From assembly GCA_030435675.1 (NCBI GenBank), contig CM059622.1, positions 9,672,001 through 9,736,000 on the forward strand: a DNA stretch of 64,000 nucleotides, written 5' to 3'. Source of the DNA: Steinernema hermaphroditum. Taxonomy: Eukaryota; Nematoda; Chromadorea; Rhabditida; Steinernematidae. The notes beneath the pieces were generated by a model. That model did no database searches. It saw only the letters and a list, made by a program, of their open reading frames with translations, and was not told the DNA's origin. Position 1 is the first letter of the stretch; each line of letters opens with the position of its first letter. This document shows positions 32,381-45,195 of the stretch, piece after piece. A program made the position numbers and the translations under genes.

Positions 32381-35300
32381 TCACTGCGCGTAGTGCTTCA
32401 TGGCGATGGCGGGGGAGGCGAAGACTGTCTGGCGACAGAGCTTGCACTCCTCCGGAGAAGGCCAGAGGGTGAGCGAGAGGAGCGGCAGGAAAAAGAAGGT
32501 GGAGAAGAGCCAGCTTACCGAGGTGGAGACGCAGAGGAAGACGCCGACCTGGAAGAAGGCGTGCGTCGCCGACAGCAGCATGACGGCGCCGGCGATAACG
32601 GAGGAGACGGCGGCTCCGGCCACCGGAAGGAAGGCCCTCCGCACGGCGGCGTCGATACGGTGGGCACGGCAGCCCTCGGCGGGCACTGAGGCGCCGTAGT
32701 GGAGGGTGAAGTCGAAGGAGAGGCCGACGACGAGCATCAGGATGACGGCCTCGAGGACGCCGATGACCCAGCCGAGGAAGACGACGGCCCCGACGGAGAC
32801 CACGACGACGCAGAAGATGGTGAGCAAAGCTGCCAGGGCCATCAGCCGGAGGTTGAGGAGGGCGAAAACGGTGACGACGAGGAAGGAGATGACGATGGAC
32901 TGCTTACAATCGGAGACGATCGAGCGGAGCAGGTCAAACCAGGTGCTCATCAGCGTCCACTCCGTCGTGTACCTGCAAGAGCGTGGGGAGCTGGCGGAGG
33001 CAGGCTTACCACATGTGAGCGCTGCGGAGGTGGTCGTCGAAGAGGTCGAAGGAGGCGGAGAGGTTCGCGAAGTTGTGGGAGTAGCGGAGACGCGTCGGGA
33101 GGGAGGCGGTGTAGCCGACAAGGGCGAAAGAGATGTTGTGGTAGATGGGGGTGTCGTTGAAGTGGGTGAAGAGTTCGGTGGTAGAAATGCGGAGGCAGTG
33201 GTCGAGGTAGTCGTCGAAGAAAAGCGCGCTGGAGACGTTGCAGCAGGGCGCCTCGGGGGAGCACGGCACTCCGGCGCTCCACTCGAGGAACCGCTCCGGC
33301 CAGAACTTGTCGGAGTGGGTGACGAAGGGGAGGCGCCGCATGCGGCGGAGCTCTGCCGCCAGGTTCGTGAGGTCGGAGAGGTTGGCGAGGCGGAAGAGGC
33401 CGTCGTGCGTGGCCGCGGGGAGGTCGTCGGGGTCGAAGTGGGCGGTTCCCTCAACCGGGTTCATGCCCCACACGAGGCGCGCATGGAGGGGGAGGGCGAC
33501 CTTCTGGGCGACAAAGCGGAAGTGGCGCTCGGCGTTGTTGTCGAACCATTCGTGCGGATTCGAGTCGACAAAAAGCTGCAGAGGGTTGTAGCGCGGAAGG
33601 CTCAGCTGAGAGAGGGTGACGTAGGCGGTGGCGAGGGTAACCACGAGCAGCGAAGTGAGCCACACGTAGCGACCGGAGACGATGACGGCGGCGAGGAGCT
33701 GGTTGACGACGTAGCGGGGCCTCGAGGCGCACTCGGCGCAGAGGGCGCAAAGGCGCTCTTGGAGGGGCCGGATGTGGCGCCGTTGGAAGACGAGGAAGGC
33801 GGGCAGGAAGGAGACGAGCAGAATGTAGTTGAAGACGAGCGTGACGCCGGCGAAGAGGCCGAAGCTGCGGAATACGAGCACGTCGGAGAGCACGTTGACG
33901 AAGAAGGGCACCGCCGTCGAAAAGGAGGTGAGGAACATGGTGGTGGCGGCGTGGACGAGCGACTCGGCGAGCGCCTCGGCGCAGAGGGGCGTCTCGGCCG
34001 AAGGGAAGGCGTGGTGCATGAGGAAGGCGTCGTCGGAGCCGATGGCAAGCAGGAGCACGAAGACAACGAGGTTCAGGAGCGGGAAGTCGGAGCTGAAGAA
34101 GGAGTAGACGTAGAGGGCGCAGACGACGCTAGACGCCAGCTGCCAGAGGACGGCGCCGCAGTAGAGCGGCGATCGGGTGCAGACGCCGACGAAACCGAAG
34201 ACGAGCACCGCGGCCACGAGCGCCAGCCGCGAATCGGCGATGGCCGACTCTAGCAATAGGTCGCGCTTCACGTCCATGGACACACCTGAAGAGGATGTGT
34301 AGGGGTCACCCGAGATACGGTACCTTTGAACTTAAGGGACGTCCCGGAGAGGTAGGAGACGAGAGCGCTCTCGAGGCGCGTGAAGTTGGTGACGGGAACG
34401 TCGAAGCCCTGACTACGGTAGCCGCTGAGGGTGAACATGGGGAGGAAAGTGTTGAGGTAGAAGGGCCGCGCCTGGAGGTCCCATGGGAGGACACGGTAGA
34501 AGAGGTCGAACATCATCGTCGAGGAGCAGTTGGAGGGCACGCGGCCACAGGCTGGGCACCGCGGCGTCCCCTGGCATTCCGTGGAGCACTCGACGAGGTC
34601 GGCGCGGTGACGCAGGCAGAACTCGACGTCCCGCCGCACGGCCACCAGGTCCGCGGGCTCCAGGTAGGAGCAGTTGAGCCGGAAGTTGGGCGCAAAGCAG
34701 GAGAAGAAGTTGGCCACATGCAGGACGTTACGGTAGGGAGTCACCTGGTCGAAGGCGGCGATGGCCGCCGAGAGGTTCGAGTGCATTTGACACAGATCCT
34801 GGAGGACAGTCGTCGAGTAGATCGACTCGTAGGACTCGAGTTCCACGACGAACTGCGACAGGAAGTCCACTGGAAGAGGGCATTAGGGGTGCTAGAGAGT
34901 GGGGTCTATCCTACTTCTGCACCCGGAAGGCACGTTCCCTTCCGGATGAGAAGAAGAGGCAAGGGAACGAAGTGGTTCTAGCCATCTACTGGAAAGACTT
35001 ACTTGCTGGGATTGGCGCCTCGTAGCAGGGGACGAGGCTGAAGGACTGCACGAGCTCGTCGGCCCATGACCGCTTCTCGCGGACCTTCGTGGCGACGACC
35101 ACGCGGTTCCCCCTCTGGAGGGGGCCCTGAAGCTGCTGCCAAGCGAGCCTCGGGCCCGAGTATTCCGTGTCCCGCGTGTCGAATCCCTGAAAACAACGAG
35201 TCCTCAGCCCGAACCGGTTTGTTGCGCCATTTGAATACTCCGAGGACGCGGCGTCTCTAAGACGTCCGACCGGTCGAGGGCTAAAAAGAAGGCGCGCGAA

Positions 35301-35753
35301 GCCGCGGATTTGCACGATCCGTTTGTACGCACGGATCGGTCTGCTTTGCAACGCAAACGTTTTGGCTTTTTGTTGGAAATTGCGGAGGAGACGGTCAAGG
35401 AGCATCGAAGGCCGCGGAGAATTGGGGGATCCCGTTGGAAACACTTGGAAAGAGGGTTCTAGCAGAATCTAGAGAAGTCCCAAAGAGGCGAAGGTAACCT
35501 CACTCTGAAGGGACCTCTAAGGTTCGAAGCTCCACCTCTATGGCGTCATTCTGCATCGTCGGGACCTCGAGGGATTGTTTGAGGACACTTCGTAAGAACT
35601 GACCTTTTCCGGATTGTTGCTGAGGTGGAGGTTGCTGCTGCTGACGATGAAAAGAATAGGCAGAAGCGTGAAGACTACGGTAGTGACGGTGAGTACTGTA
35701 CCCGGGTAGTGGAAGATAAGCCTGGAGTAAGCGGAGACGAGCGGATGGCGCAT
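32381..35753 (-). CDS. Dispatched-family RND transporter-like membrane protein
   Basis: Dispatched proteins are 12-helix, sterol-sensing-domain proteins related to Patched that release lipid-modified ligands or act in apical secretion (CHE-14 in nematodes). Exons 35604-35753, 35003-35186, 34324-34869, 33010-34285 and 32381-32972 give 915 residues. The first helix is in exon 1 (YPGTVLTVTTVVFTLLPILF). GFDTRDTEYSGPRLAWQQL starts a Cys-containing lumenal domain. The first SSD-like half has LLLAIGSDDAFLMHHAF, and the second half has VVGLSFDFTLHYGASVPAEG, the Dispatched signature at this site. Acidic residues in both central helices, needed for proton or sodium coupling in RND proteins, are present (DD and D). 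The exon 1 start is inferred from the first ATG before the helix; further upstream exons are possible. The 3' end of exon 4 has a stray copy at 31645. Confidence 0.88.
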
Positions 35754-38700
35754 ATCGATCGGACGGAAGGAGCTCTGGATGGCGGGGATGAGCGGTCAGC
35801 CGGAGAGTACTTCGCGCGGACGATCGCCACCGGCGCGAAACCAGGTCAGAACGCGGCGACGGGTGATCGCGCGCCGAGGGGCGGCGAGGGAGCGAGGACG
35901 AGGTAAATGGAATGCGGAGTTTGCCGACGGAAGCCACTAAAAGGGAGTCGAGTGGCCCGCGGGGTACGGTAATGGAGTGCACAGTGACGTCATGCGGAAG
36001 TTGGGGGATCAGTGGCGCGTTAGGGGCATTCGAGGAACTCAAAAGGGGCGAGGATCGGGCGCTGGCTATACGATGCGCTCTCTAGATGGCTTCAGGTGTC
36101 GTTTGCTTCTTTTCGCACAAGACCGAGGTTCTGAAGGACTTCATCTCAGAGCACCTCACAGAGTTCCTCGGATTGCCACAGGGCTTCTCTTCGGATGCGT
36201 CGCCTTCCTAAGAACTGTTTTCATTTCATTCATTGGAAATTCATTGGAGATATTGAAAAGCCAGTTTATCTCGCTTTCTAAGCCCAGATTTGCATTCTTA
36301 GCGAAGAAGAGCATGAGTGCTTAAACAATAGGATTCACAAGCATGCCAATGATTTTGAGTTCTTCACGTTTGTGGAAGCAGTTCGCCAACCATCAGTTCC
36401 GAGGGGAACAACGTCCAAGTGAATGAGCTCGACCGACCCGTGCCACGTAGCTTCTAGAGCTCTCCTCGAGGTCGCCGAGTCGCCGAGAACGATTTGAGGA
36501 GACGACGAAAAGGTAAACTCGTGAAGATTTGGTTCTCCGAGATGCGAGTAGAACCCGAATCCAGAGATGGATTTGATTTGGTTGGCTCATTTAAGGCCTC
36601 GCACTGTGGCACAACGAGGCGTCCAGAATAAAAGCCATTTCGCACAGCTCCAAGGGTTAGTTAGCAAGGGCCAGGACTACCCCAATGAACACACTGGGTT
36701 GAAGTGAAAGGAGCTTTAGAGTCAAGTCGACGGCTGCTTCGGGCTGAGTATTGTGCTAAAAAGCTTAACGCCGAAAGCGTTGTCTTTGTTAGTACTTGGG
36801 AGTACCTTCCTCACACTTCCTGTCCGTTTGATGTTTCCAAATTCACCAAAAGAACCATGACCACCGGTTTGTGAGTCCTCCTCACGCTAGCAAGTGGCCA
36901 CCGCTGCAGAAAACCGAAACAGCGCACTTAGAGGTACCGTTCGGGACGCCGCGAAAAAGCGGAATGGGGTCCGCCGAGGAGAAAGGCGATATTGGAGGAT
37001 TACGAGCGGCGTTTTGCTTTCGACGCCCTCGAGGACCAGATTCCGCCACGCGATGATCACGGCCGTTTGGCGCAAAAATGCAATTTAACGGTGAACACGC
37101 CGCCGGAGGTGCGGAGCCACTTTTTGGTTCCGCTTGCTTGCCGGATCCTCCTTGTTCGCCCTCTGATTGTCCACAGAGTCGAAGGATCGGCCTGGCCACA
37201 CATGAATTTCGAGCTGATTGATCGGGCCGACGTCGTTCTGTACATCCCACATGAAACGGCTAAGCGTGGATTTCGCTGAATAAGAGTCCCTAGGCCGGTT
37301 CGGTTTGAATGACGGGAAGGTAACCAACGAGGACTAGTTCAGCCCCAAGCCTTCGCTACCGTAGCCGCCCTTCTGCAGTTGCTTCTACTTGGCAAATCTA
37401 TTCTCGTTGAAGAAGGGGAGTCGATCAGCTTCTTTTACCGAACACACCTGCAGTGGGGACAGATGATAGCAACCGTTGTTCTCGTCGATTCTCCTTCATC
37501 TCCAGCGTGTCTTTGAGAAGAGTCTTCTTCCCCCCTGCCCTCCTCGCGCCACCAAGTATCAAAACCACTCGAAATTCACACATCCGGGGAGACGCGCCGC
37601 GTCCTCGCCCTTCGCAAAAATTGAAAGATCGACTGATAAGAGTCACCTCCTCGGGGACACTTTCTGCAGAACTTCCGAAGACGCTTTTTGTGGGCCTTTC
37701 GAGTGGATGTCCTTCGAGCCGAAAAAGCAAACTGGAACCTCGGGTCGCGTCAATCATTTCAACACAAACAGTTTCCATTAAGGGCGATCGCGTCCTAAAA
37801 GTGCGTGACTTCTAAAGGTGCAAAAAGTAGCTGCAACGAGAATTGAAAAAAGATGGAATTGGCAGAAATGGATAACCCGAGAGAGGTTCAATGCCCTGAA
37901 AGGTCTTCTGTGATCCAAGGTGCTGAAGAAATCCAAGTAGGCAGAGGAGGGTGAACTCCGAAACCCAGTAGCCCAGGTTGTTCGGTGCTCGGGCCAAGAA
38001 GTTCCGATTGTGCCGACTCTCAGGATCTCAAGAAATTCGTCGCCAGAGAGCGATCGTGTATGAGCTGTGAACCGAGAAGTGGGCAAGCAGAAGCGAGATC
38101 CTCGGAGCCGAATTGGAGATTGTGGTGCAGATGCACTCATGGCCCCGGTCCCTTCCAACTCCGACACGAGGAGACTTGCGTGAGTCGGCGCTCCGTACAC
38201 TGTTCAGCGTTCTTTCTCCAATTCACGCAAAATAAATAAAACGGAAAGGAGTCCGCGGGATGACCTTAAGTGTCGCCGAGGGATCGCTGACGATTGCAGA
38301 TTTCTCGCCAATTACGAGCTGTAATTACTGTGCTGAGTGATGGCGATAGCACCGTAAATCTCCCCTACGTAGGGAAGGTCGCTTACGCTTCTCAGAAGCG
38401 GCGAGGGAAACAAAAAGCGGGAGATAGATGGCCGGGAGGAGGGGACTGCGGTTTGGGCGAATCGAGCAGAAGAAGTAGGGGAAGAACCAGTTCGGCCGTC
38501 GCGCGAGTTAATCATAAGGAGATCTTCCATTAATCAAAGCGAAGTCGTCCTTCGGTAATTGAGGTAGACAGCTGATCTGCGGAAGTCCTCGGACTTCGCA
38601 CCTTCTGCGACCTCGAGGGGGCGTGGGAGCCTCGGCGGCGTCGGGCTGCGCGAGCGTCCGGGTCCGGAGGCCCTTCTGGAACGAGTCGCCGTGGGGAGAA

Positions 38701-38934
38701 TTGCAAATCGTGATATTTGCATCTTATCGCTTGTAATCCACAATCTTTGTCTTCTTCTCCGCTCATCGAATAAGTGACCCACATTTTGCGGCGGCTATCT
38801 CGGCAAATTACCGAGATCGCTTGCCCTCCGGGTCCCGCCCCTTCTTGATTGATAATTATGGGCAGAGGAGGTTCCTGCCCGTAGGGCAGACGCACTCCTC
38901 GCTTCGGCATCAGAAGCGAGACGGGACGCGCGCG
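35754..38934. other. Long intergenic region
   Basis: About 3.2 kb lies between divergent Dispatched and TINAG-like genes. No frame shows a recognisable domain; the longer ones (35500-36042 minus, 36882-37250 minus, 37425-37778 minus) overlap opposite-strand frames. It probably holds both promoters, but I see no motif I can name. Confidence 0.4.
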
Positions 38935-41314
38935 ATGACGTCGCCTCCCGCGGTCATCGTGGCCATCCTCTGCATTGTCGGCGCCCTCGGACGCGGCTTC
39001 GAGGGCATCCCCGGGGACTACTGCTCCACGCGCTCCCCTACCTGCTGTCCCAACCGCGATGACGACTGTACCGTACCCATTCTGGGCTCTCACCTCTGCT
39101 ACTGCGACATGTTCTGCGACCGCGACGGCGACGGCAACGACTGCTGTCCCGACTTCAAAACCGTCTGCCTCGGTGACTCCCCCGACGCCCTCCGCGGTGC
39201 CAAAGGTTCGTCTCCTCCGGCCCGGAAGCGCCTGATTACGCGTCTAATCCAATCGCCCTTATTCCATTACCCCGATCGCCTTCTCAAAAAGTTCGCAAAT
39301 TCCGCTAAACGAATCGCCGACTCCCTTTCGCCCCTCCTAACGAAATTATCGCCGACCCGAGGCGACTTCCCCTAAATTCGATATAACGTGTGGAATTTCC
39401 AAATCGGGGCGCTACTATATCCTCTGCGCCCTCTGCTCCAAGGATCCAGGTAGAACCGAAGAGAACTGATCGCTTTAAATACACCGTACAGCGCCTGTCG
39501 GCGATCCTCCGAAACGGGTCCGCGGGAATGCGGGTGTGTTTGATAAAACTATCGCTTATTGGTCTGACATTCCCCTTGTTTGCACAAAAAAGTGATTTCC
39601 ACACAAACTCCGCACTAAGGGCGAGCCTTGACGACTTCAAGAAGGAAACCCTCAATTCCATCCATGGAGCAAAGTTGATCTGGAGCAGACCTGCTTCCCT
39701 AAAGCCCTCAAGTAACGGAAGACAGTCCTAACCGTAGGCTCCGTTCAGATTGCGTCCACGACGGTGTCCGATACCAGGAGCACGACAAGATCAAACGGAA
39801 CTGCGAGACGTGGTAAGCGCCAAGTCCGCGCCGTCGCCCTCTCCGCGCATTCCTGCGCTCGGGCCACGCTCTCGGGCGCATAGATACCCGTTTGGAGTGC
39901 CGGAAACGTGTTCTCCGCGAGTAACACGTCCCGCCGTCAAAACGCTCTGATTTATCGCTTTACACAGCGCGGAGAGGTGCGAAACGAGCATGGCCACTCG
40001 GCTACCGTACCCCGCCCACTCACAGAGCTATCTTCAGCACGTGCCTCGGCAACGAGTGGAGATGCGAAGAGCAGACCTGCCTGCTCCAGGACGATCTCCT
40101 TCACAAGGTCAACAACGGCCGATTCTCGTAGGGCACGTCCTGGGGATCGATCGAAGGCGTTTTTCAGATGGACGGCGCGGAACTATTCCAAGTTCTGGGC
40201 CCGCTCGCTGGAGGACGGGATACGGTACCGCTTGGGCACGCTTTTCCCTGAAAAAAGCGTGCAAAACATGAATGAGATATTGGTGAAACCGCGAGAACTC
40301 CCGGCGCGCTTCGACGCCCGTGAGAAGTGGCCCGGCTGGATTCAGGGCATTCGCGACCAGGGCGACTGCGCCAGCTCCTGGGCCCTCTCCACCACCTCCA
40401 CCTCCGCCGACCGGCTCGCCATCATCACCGATGGCCGCGTCGTCTCGGCCCTCTCGCCCCAGCAGCTCCTCTCCTGCAACCAGCATCGCCAGAGAGGCTG
40501 TGAGGGCGGATACCTCGATCGCGCCTGGTGGTACATCCGCAAACTCGGGTAATCGCCCTCAAAGAGTCCTTGATAGCCCCAAAAGCCCTGTCTCTTGAAC
40601 CTGATTGCTTCATTCTTCATGCGCCACTATTGATCCAAAAAGAACCAAAGAGAACCATCCTCTTCCCCCTTCTCGGCGAAGACCCTCCAACTGTGTCAAT
40701 CGCGATCCCTTTCAGAGTGGTCAGCGAAGAGTGCTACCCCTACCGGAGCGGCTCCACACGCCAGCCGGAGTCCTGCCTCATCCCGAAGAGCGCCTACCGT
40801 AACGGACTACAGCAGCAGTGTCCGGCGACGGGGGCTCACGACAACACGGTGCACAAGATGACGCCGCCTTACCGCGTGTCCAGTCGTGAAGAGGACATCA
40901 TGTCTGAGATCGTAACCAACGGTCCCGTCCAGGCGACCTTCCTGGTCCACGAGGACTTCTTCATGTACGCCGGCGGCGTCTATCAGCACACGGAGCTCGC
41001 TCAGGAGAAAGGCTACCGCTTCACTGGCCAGGGCTACCACTCCGTCCGTATAATAGGGTGAGCTCCGCCTCTGCGCACCCCTAAAGGTCGCTTCCAGGTG
41101 GGGCGAGGACGACAGCACCGGAAGACCGATCAAGTACTGGCTAGCGGCGAACTCCTGGGGCGAAGACTGGGGCGAGGGAGGCTTCTTCAGGATCCTCCGC
41201 GGCGAGAACCACTGTGAGGTGGAGAGCTACATCCTGGCCTCCTGGGGCCGCACGGGAAAACGCCGAAGGCGCTTCAAGATGCGCAAACTCCGTCGTCGTC
41301 TCCGGCGCCTCTGA
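38935..41314 (+). CDS. TINAG/TINAGL-type secreted protein, protease-dead cathepsin B fold
   Basis: Tubulointerstitial nephritis antigen-like proteins are basement-membrane proteins with an inactive papain domain. Exons 38935-39205, 39749-39812, 40038-40127, 40168-40548, 40716-41057 and 41098-41314 give 454 residues; human TINAGL1 has 467. Order: signal peptide (about 1-20), somatomedin-B domain (about 27-80, [29 protein letters not shown]), a short VWC-like Cys segment built from three exons ([19 protein letters not shown]), then the papain-like domain from about 190. The catalytic cysteine is Ser212 ([11 protein letters not shown]), the family hallmark; the His ([11 protein letters not shown]) and Asn ([13 protein letters not shown]) remain. 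The tail is very basic. The 64-nt exon 2 was found by completing the VWC cysteines; it keeps frame on both sides. Confidence 0.94.
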
Positions 41315-41894
41315 CCCATCAGTACCCACACCTCCCCGCCACCCGCATCTCCGAGTGAAGCTTTTTGTACAGAGAGTACCGTAACCCTGATCAACTTTGT
41401 CACTTCTGCTCTTCTTAAACGCACTGCCGCCGCCGATATCTAATAAATCGTTTTCCGAAGGAACATCCCAGAGGAAGTCGGAGGACCCCTCACATTCATA
41501 GAGCTCCCCGGGTTCCAACCCAGAGTGCTCTTTTCTTTGCGCCCAGGCGATATCAATGATCCTCCCGTTTACTCAACAGATTGGGTGTCCCTGATGAAGC
41601 TTGGCTGTTTTGTATATCCTGCAAGATGTATTTTGTATACTTTACAAGACGATTCCATCGCGTCAACTATAAGACACTTGATACTTGGAGTTCGGTTGGA
41701 AGGGGCGCCACAGAGAACTAATTTCTCGTTTGATCTCCGAATCAACGAGTCGTCTTTAAGCTCTGATCATTTTGACAGTACTGTAGGGACACACGCGAAA
41801 TCGCACTACACTGCCCACTTCTTGGGGATGTCACTGTAATACCGTATTCATTCAGTATCGTTTCAGTTTATGTGCTACTGTAGAGCGTGACATG

Positions 41895-42050
41895 ACATAA
41901 GCGCGGCGGATTTAAACGCGGCGACATAAGCGCGGCGTCATAAGCGCGGCGTCACAAGCGCAGCGTCACAAGCGCGGCGTCACAAGCTCGGTGTCACAAG
42001 CGACATAAGAGCGGCGTGACATAAGGACGACGACATAAGCGCGGATTGAG
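41895..42050. repeat. Tandem repeat, unit CATAAGCGCGGCG / CACAAGCGCGGCGT
   Basis: About ten degenerate units of 12-14 bp follow one another. Early units read CATAAGCGCGGCG and the middle ones CACAAGCGCGGCGT. Confidence 0.7.
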
Positions 42051-42134
42051 ATATCGCAGGGTGGACCGCAGAATATTGAGCCGCAAATTGAGGTTAGGAT
42101 TTAGGCTGCGAGTCCTACTATTCATTTTTTGGAT

Positions 42135-42340
42135 TGGCCTAGAATCAAGGCTTGGCTTAGGCAAACCCCGGCTTGGCTTAGGCAAACCCCGGCTTGGTTT
42201 AGGCTCCGGCTTAGGACAATGCCTATAGATTTAGGATTGCGAGCGAGCGAAGCGAGCCCCGTATTCATTTTTGGACATTGCCTAACATCCGGGCTTGGCT
42301 TGGGCTCCGGCTTAGGACTATGCCTATAGATTTAAAGCGA
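42135..42340. repeat. Degenerate tandem repeat, GGCTTGGCTTAGGCAAACCCC type
   Basis: Three close copies of a roughly 22-bp unit at 42140-42205 are followed by a longer repeat that ends in TTAGGACNATGCCTATAGAT. That longer unit occurs at about 42190-42235 and again at 42295-42335. Confidence 0.6.
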
Positions 42341-42709
42341 GTCCGAAGGGCAAGCCTTGTTGTTTTTATAGTTTTCTACATGTCGAGACCACCTTATGTC
42401 GCTGAAATCTTAAATCTTCCGCGCTTGTGTCATGACGCCACTGTAGAGCGCGCTTTCCGGTATCAGCTGACATTTGGACCCCTTCATGTATTCTCTTATT
42501 TCGCCATAGTTACTTTAGAGGAAAAGAAGCCAATCGGGTATCGCTACGTCCTACGGTGTTCTCAGGGCGATCGGTGGAGGAGTCCACTGCCGCCGCGTCC
42601 AGCGCCGTCTTCTACTCTTCTGTTTGTGGCTGTGCAGTTTGCAGCCGACGGCGCGCCCTTCTTCTGAAAACTTTGTTGCTAAGCCGCCATCTTTTCAGGG
42701 AAAAAGATC

Positions 42710-43883
42710 ATGCAGCTCCAGGTGTGGCCGTCGGATTTCTGCCTTCCGTCGGTTGATGCCAATTGCCTCCAGTTTATGGTATTCCTCTTGATCTTCGTGC
42801 TTATCTGTGCTGAACCTCCTAATTCTAGGCATGTGCGAAGTTCTGTGCCGCTCCTGTCAACATTGTTAGCTCGGTGTCGCCGTGGAAGGCTCCTAAGGGT
42901 GATACCCCGTCAGGAAGGCGCTTATAAAAGGTCTGTTTTAGGTGAGTTCCCTGTCTTCACAAACGGGAACGACACTATTACGAACATCAGCGAATTCATA
43001 ACATTTCTGCGCAACTCTTCTCAGGTGAGTCACGGCAAAAGGCATCCTTTGACGACTACTTTAGGACGTCGTTCTTGATGGCGACATTTCTGACACCGAA
43101 ATGTGCAGCTTTGACGCTTTCCACAGTCTTCTGCGAAAGACGTTATATCCTGCTCAAGTGAGTGCAGATCTCTCATCAGTGACTGAATACACCCGTTTAG
43201 CTCCAATTTCTGTGGGTCGACAAGAGCAATTACGCGACCGTAACTCATCAGTGGTACTCGTCGAAGCTCCCATTTCCCTACAACATGTTCTACATGGAAC
43301 GAAGGTAAGATATGCCTCGCTGCTGCAAGTTGTAAACAGTGTTTTAAGGCGCCGAAAGGCCCAGCAGTACATAACGAGCTATGGCCAATCGGAGAATCAA
43401 ATTGTCACTGATGCCATCCAGATGATCAATCTGTTGTCGGCGAAGCTCGGGGACAACAAATACTTCTGTGGAGATAAGCCGAGCTCCCTCGACGCCTTGA
43501 TATTCGGCTATCTCGCGCCTTTCTTGAAACTACCGATGCCATCAGACCGTCTTACGCTCCACTTGAGCGCCTGCTCCAATCTTGTCCGCTTCGTGGAATC
43601 CGTCATCAGCATTTACCTTCCGCTCTCCGAAGACGACCTGCGCGGATATGATAAAGCAGGATGGCTACAGCGGAAAATCAAAGCGCAAAAGGACGACGAA
43701 TCCCGGAAAGCACACAAGGAGAAGAAAGAAACGGAGACGGACGAGAGTGGCGAAAGCAACTCCCTCAGAGATACCGTAATCTTCGCCATCGGTGCGCTCA
43801 CCCTCTCATGTCTCTTCGCCGTCCACACCGGGATCGTCCAGTTCTCGATAAATGACGACGACGGCGACGATGATATGGACTAA
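42710..43883 (+). CDS. mtx-1: Metaxin-1, mitochondrial outer membrane import/trafficking protein
   Basis: Metaxins are outer-membrane proteins with a GST-like fold. They act in beta-barrel import (SAM complex) and in mitochondrial transport. Exons 42710-42778, 42829-42898, 42942-43024, 43065-43157, 43201-43304 and 43349-43883 give 317 residues; human MTX1 isoforms are similar. The start MQLQVWPSDFCLPSVDANCL matches the MTX1 thioredoxin-like N-terminus. QWYSSKLPFPYNMFYMERR and YFCGDKPSSLDALIFGYLAP are the conserved GST-C blocks. The C-terminus has a Lys/Glu-rich stretch, a tail-anchor helix at about 283-305 and an acidic end. An acceptor-like ttttcag precedes the ATG by 12 bases. All introns are 40-51 nt. 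Confidence 0.95.
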
Positions 43884-44239
43884 ATTGTACGCTGTAGTGA
43901 TTATTAGTGTTCCGAGCTATTTAGATAAGTTTACTGTGTACATTTGCAAATGGGCGAAGTTTGAGATTCCTGATATGCGGCCTATCGCAAGCGATGGGTG
44001 CATTCGCGGATGCGTGCGTGTTTACATGTGTGTTAGCAACAGAATAAGCACGAAATGATGGTGGTCTCGTTTTCGGTGCTGGGGGTGAACCTTTGCCGCT
44101 TGAGATTTCGGACCTTATTTAAATCGATTGAGGTGGGCGGCAATTGTCGCAATCGTGCACTGTACTGCGGAAGTTGCGCCTGCTGAAGTTCACGTGGCGC
44201 TTTCTTGTCTATGTGCGAACATTGGACGCTGGCCGGGAA

Positions 44240-44755
44240 TTCGGGGCACGTAAAATTGGGAAAGTTATTTTGCTTGTAAGCTAGATGATTTTGAGTTAAC
44301 ACGGAAGTGTCAGAACTTCGGCCGTTTTTCGAACTTTTTGTATTTTGTTTTTGTATTTCACTAATGGAATACATGGCGCTGATCAGTTTGCGGACAATAC
44401 GAGCACTGGACCCGATCATAATTGGTCAAAATCTGAAGATATAGTCTATTTTCTTCCGAACTCCACAAAAGCGATCAATCATCGCGCGGTGAGACCGAGA
44501 ATTCGCCCCAGCCCATTGAAGGAACGCAACTATTTCATGCGTTCGTTCGCTGTTTTCAATGCGCTAGAGCAAATTCTGGGTCTCATCGCGCGGTGATTAA
44601 TCGGTTTTGTGGAGTTCGGAAAAAAATAGACTGTACGAGTTACTGAAGATTTGGCAAGATCGGTGTCCTAACATGTGACATTTACTACTCGGCCGAGGAC
44701 GGAAAAACGAGCCGTTTGACACGATCTTGACACCTGACACACCGTGGTTCCACGG
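44240..44755 (+). mobile_element. TIR element family 1, partial copy C (interrupted)
   Basis: The order of blocks follows copy B from its GTTATTT..GCTTGTAAGCTAG segment to its end (AACATGTGACATTTACTACTC then GAGGACGGAAAAACGAGCC), so only the 3' part is present. It is interrupted at 44440 by a nested MITE and ends near a CACACCGTGG. Confidence 0.65.
44442..44633. mobile_element. 192-bp TA-flanked MITE nested in copy C
   Basis: The element begins TAGTCTATTTTC and ends in AATAGACTG, with inverted repeats of about 55 bp that include GAACTCCACAAAA and CATCGCGCGGTGA. TA lies on both sides (44440-44441 and 44634-44635). Removing the element plus one TA restores the sequence seen in copies A and B at this point (GATACGAGTTACT type). 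TA duplication and short non-coding body indicate a Tc1/mariner-mobilised MITE. Confidence 0.85.
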
Positions 44756-45195
44756 CGTGTCGGGGCAGACATTTTCACGTCCGTGGCGAAAGCCACACCG
44801 TAGAAATGGATAAACTTTCTCAGTTCGCATCCAATCTGCACCAGATGGGTCGCAAAATGCTCAGCAGTGAATTTGCTATCGATTCACCTGTTGGATTTTG
44901 CAAAAATTCGGGTACAAGGCGTGTCAGGGCGGACATTTTTGGCTCCCACGAATAAAAGTCGCAAATGTGTTTTACCATCGGTCCCGACACGATCTATCCG
45001 GTGTGGCACGAGTTGTGCACTACTTTGATTATTTCTGGCCGAAATAGGTGACGACCAGGTCCGCTTGGGAACATTTTGCTCACCAGCTTCTGGTGCGTCG
45101 AATGAGCCCAGACCCGCTCCGATTGGATAAGTGCGCAGAAAACGCGGGAACTACGGTCGTGTCCGTCATGGTGGTCGTCTCAGGACCGGCAGGCC

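Larger units (their letters stand above)
41315..42709. other. Intergenic region with tandem repeats
   Basis: After the 3' end of the TINAG-like gene there is unique sequence to about 41890, then two tandem repeat tracts (41895-42050 and 42135-42340). The last 300 bp lead into mtx-1, ending with a spliced-leader-type acceptor cttttcag at 42698. Confidence 0.5.

Noticed and set aside
32706..34253. 515-residue open frame on the + strand over the Dispatched gene
   Set aside because: Antisense shadow of GC-rich exons. The minus-strand product has clear family motifs.
36882..37250. Gene in the 35.8-38.9 kb gap
   Set aside because: Several overlapping frames on both strands, none with a domain, splice pattern or leader acceptor.
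41895..42050. CRISPR-like array
   Set aside because: Units are adjacent and degenerate without spacers, so it is a simple tandem repeat in an animal genome.
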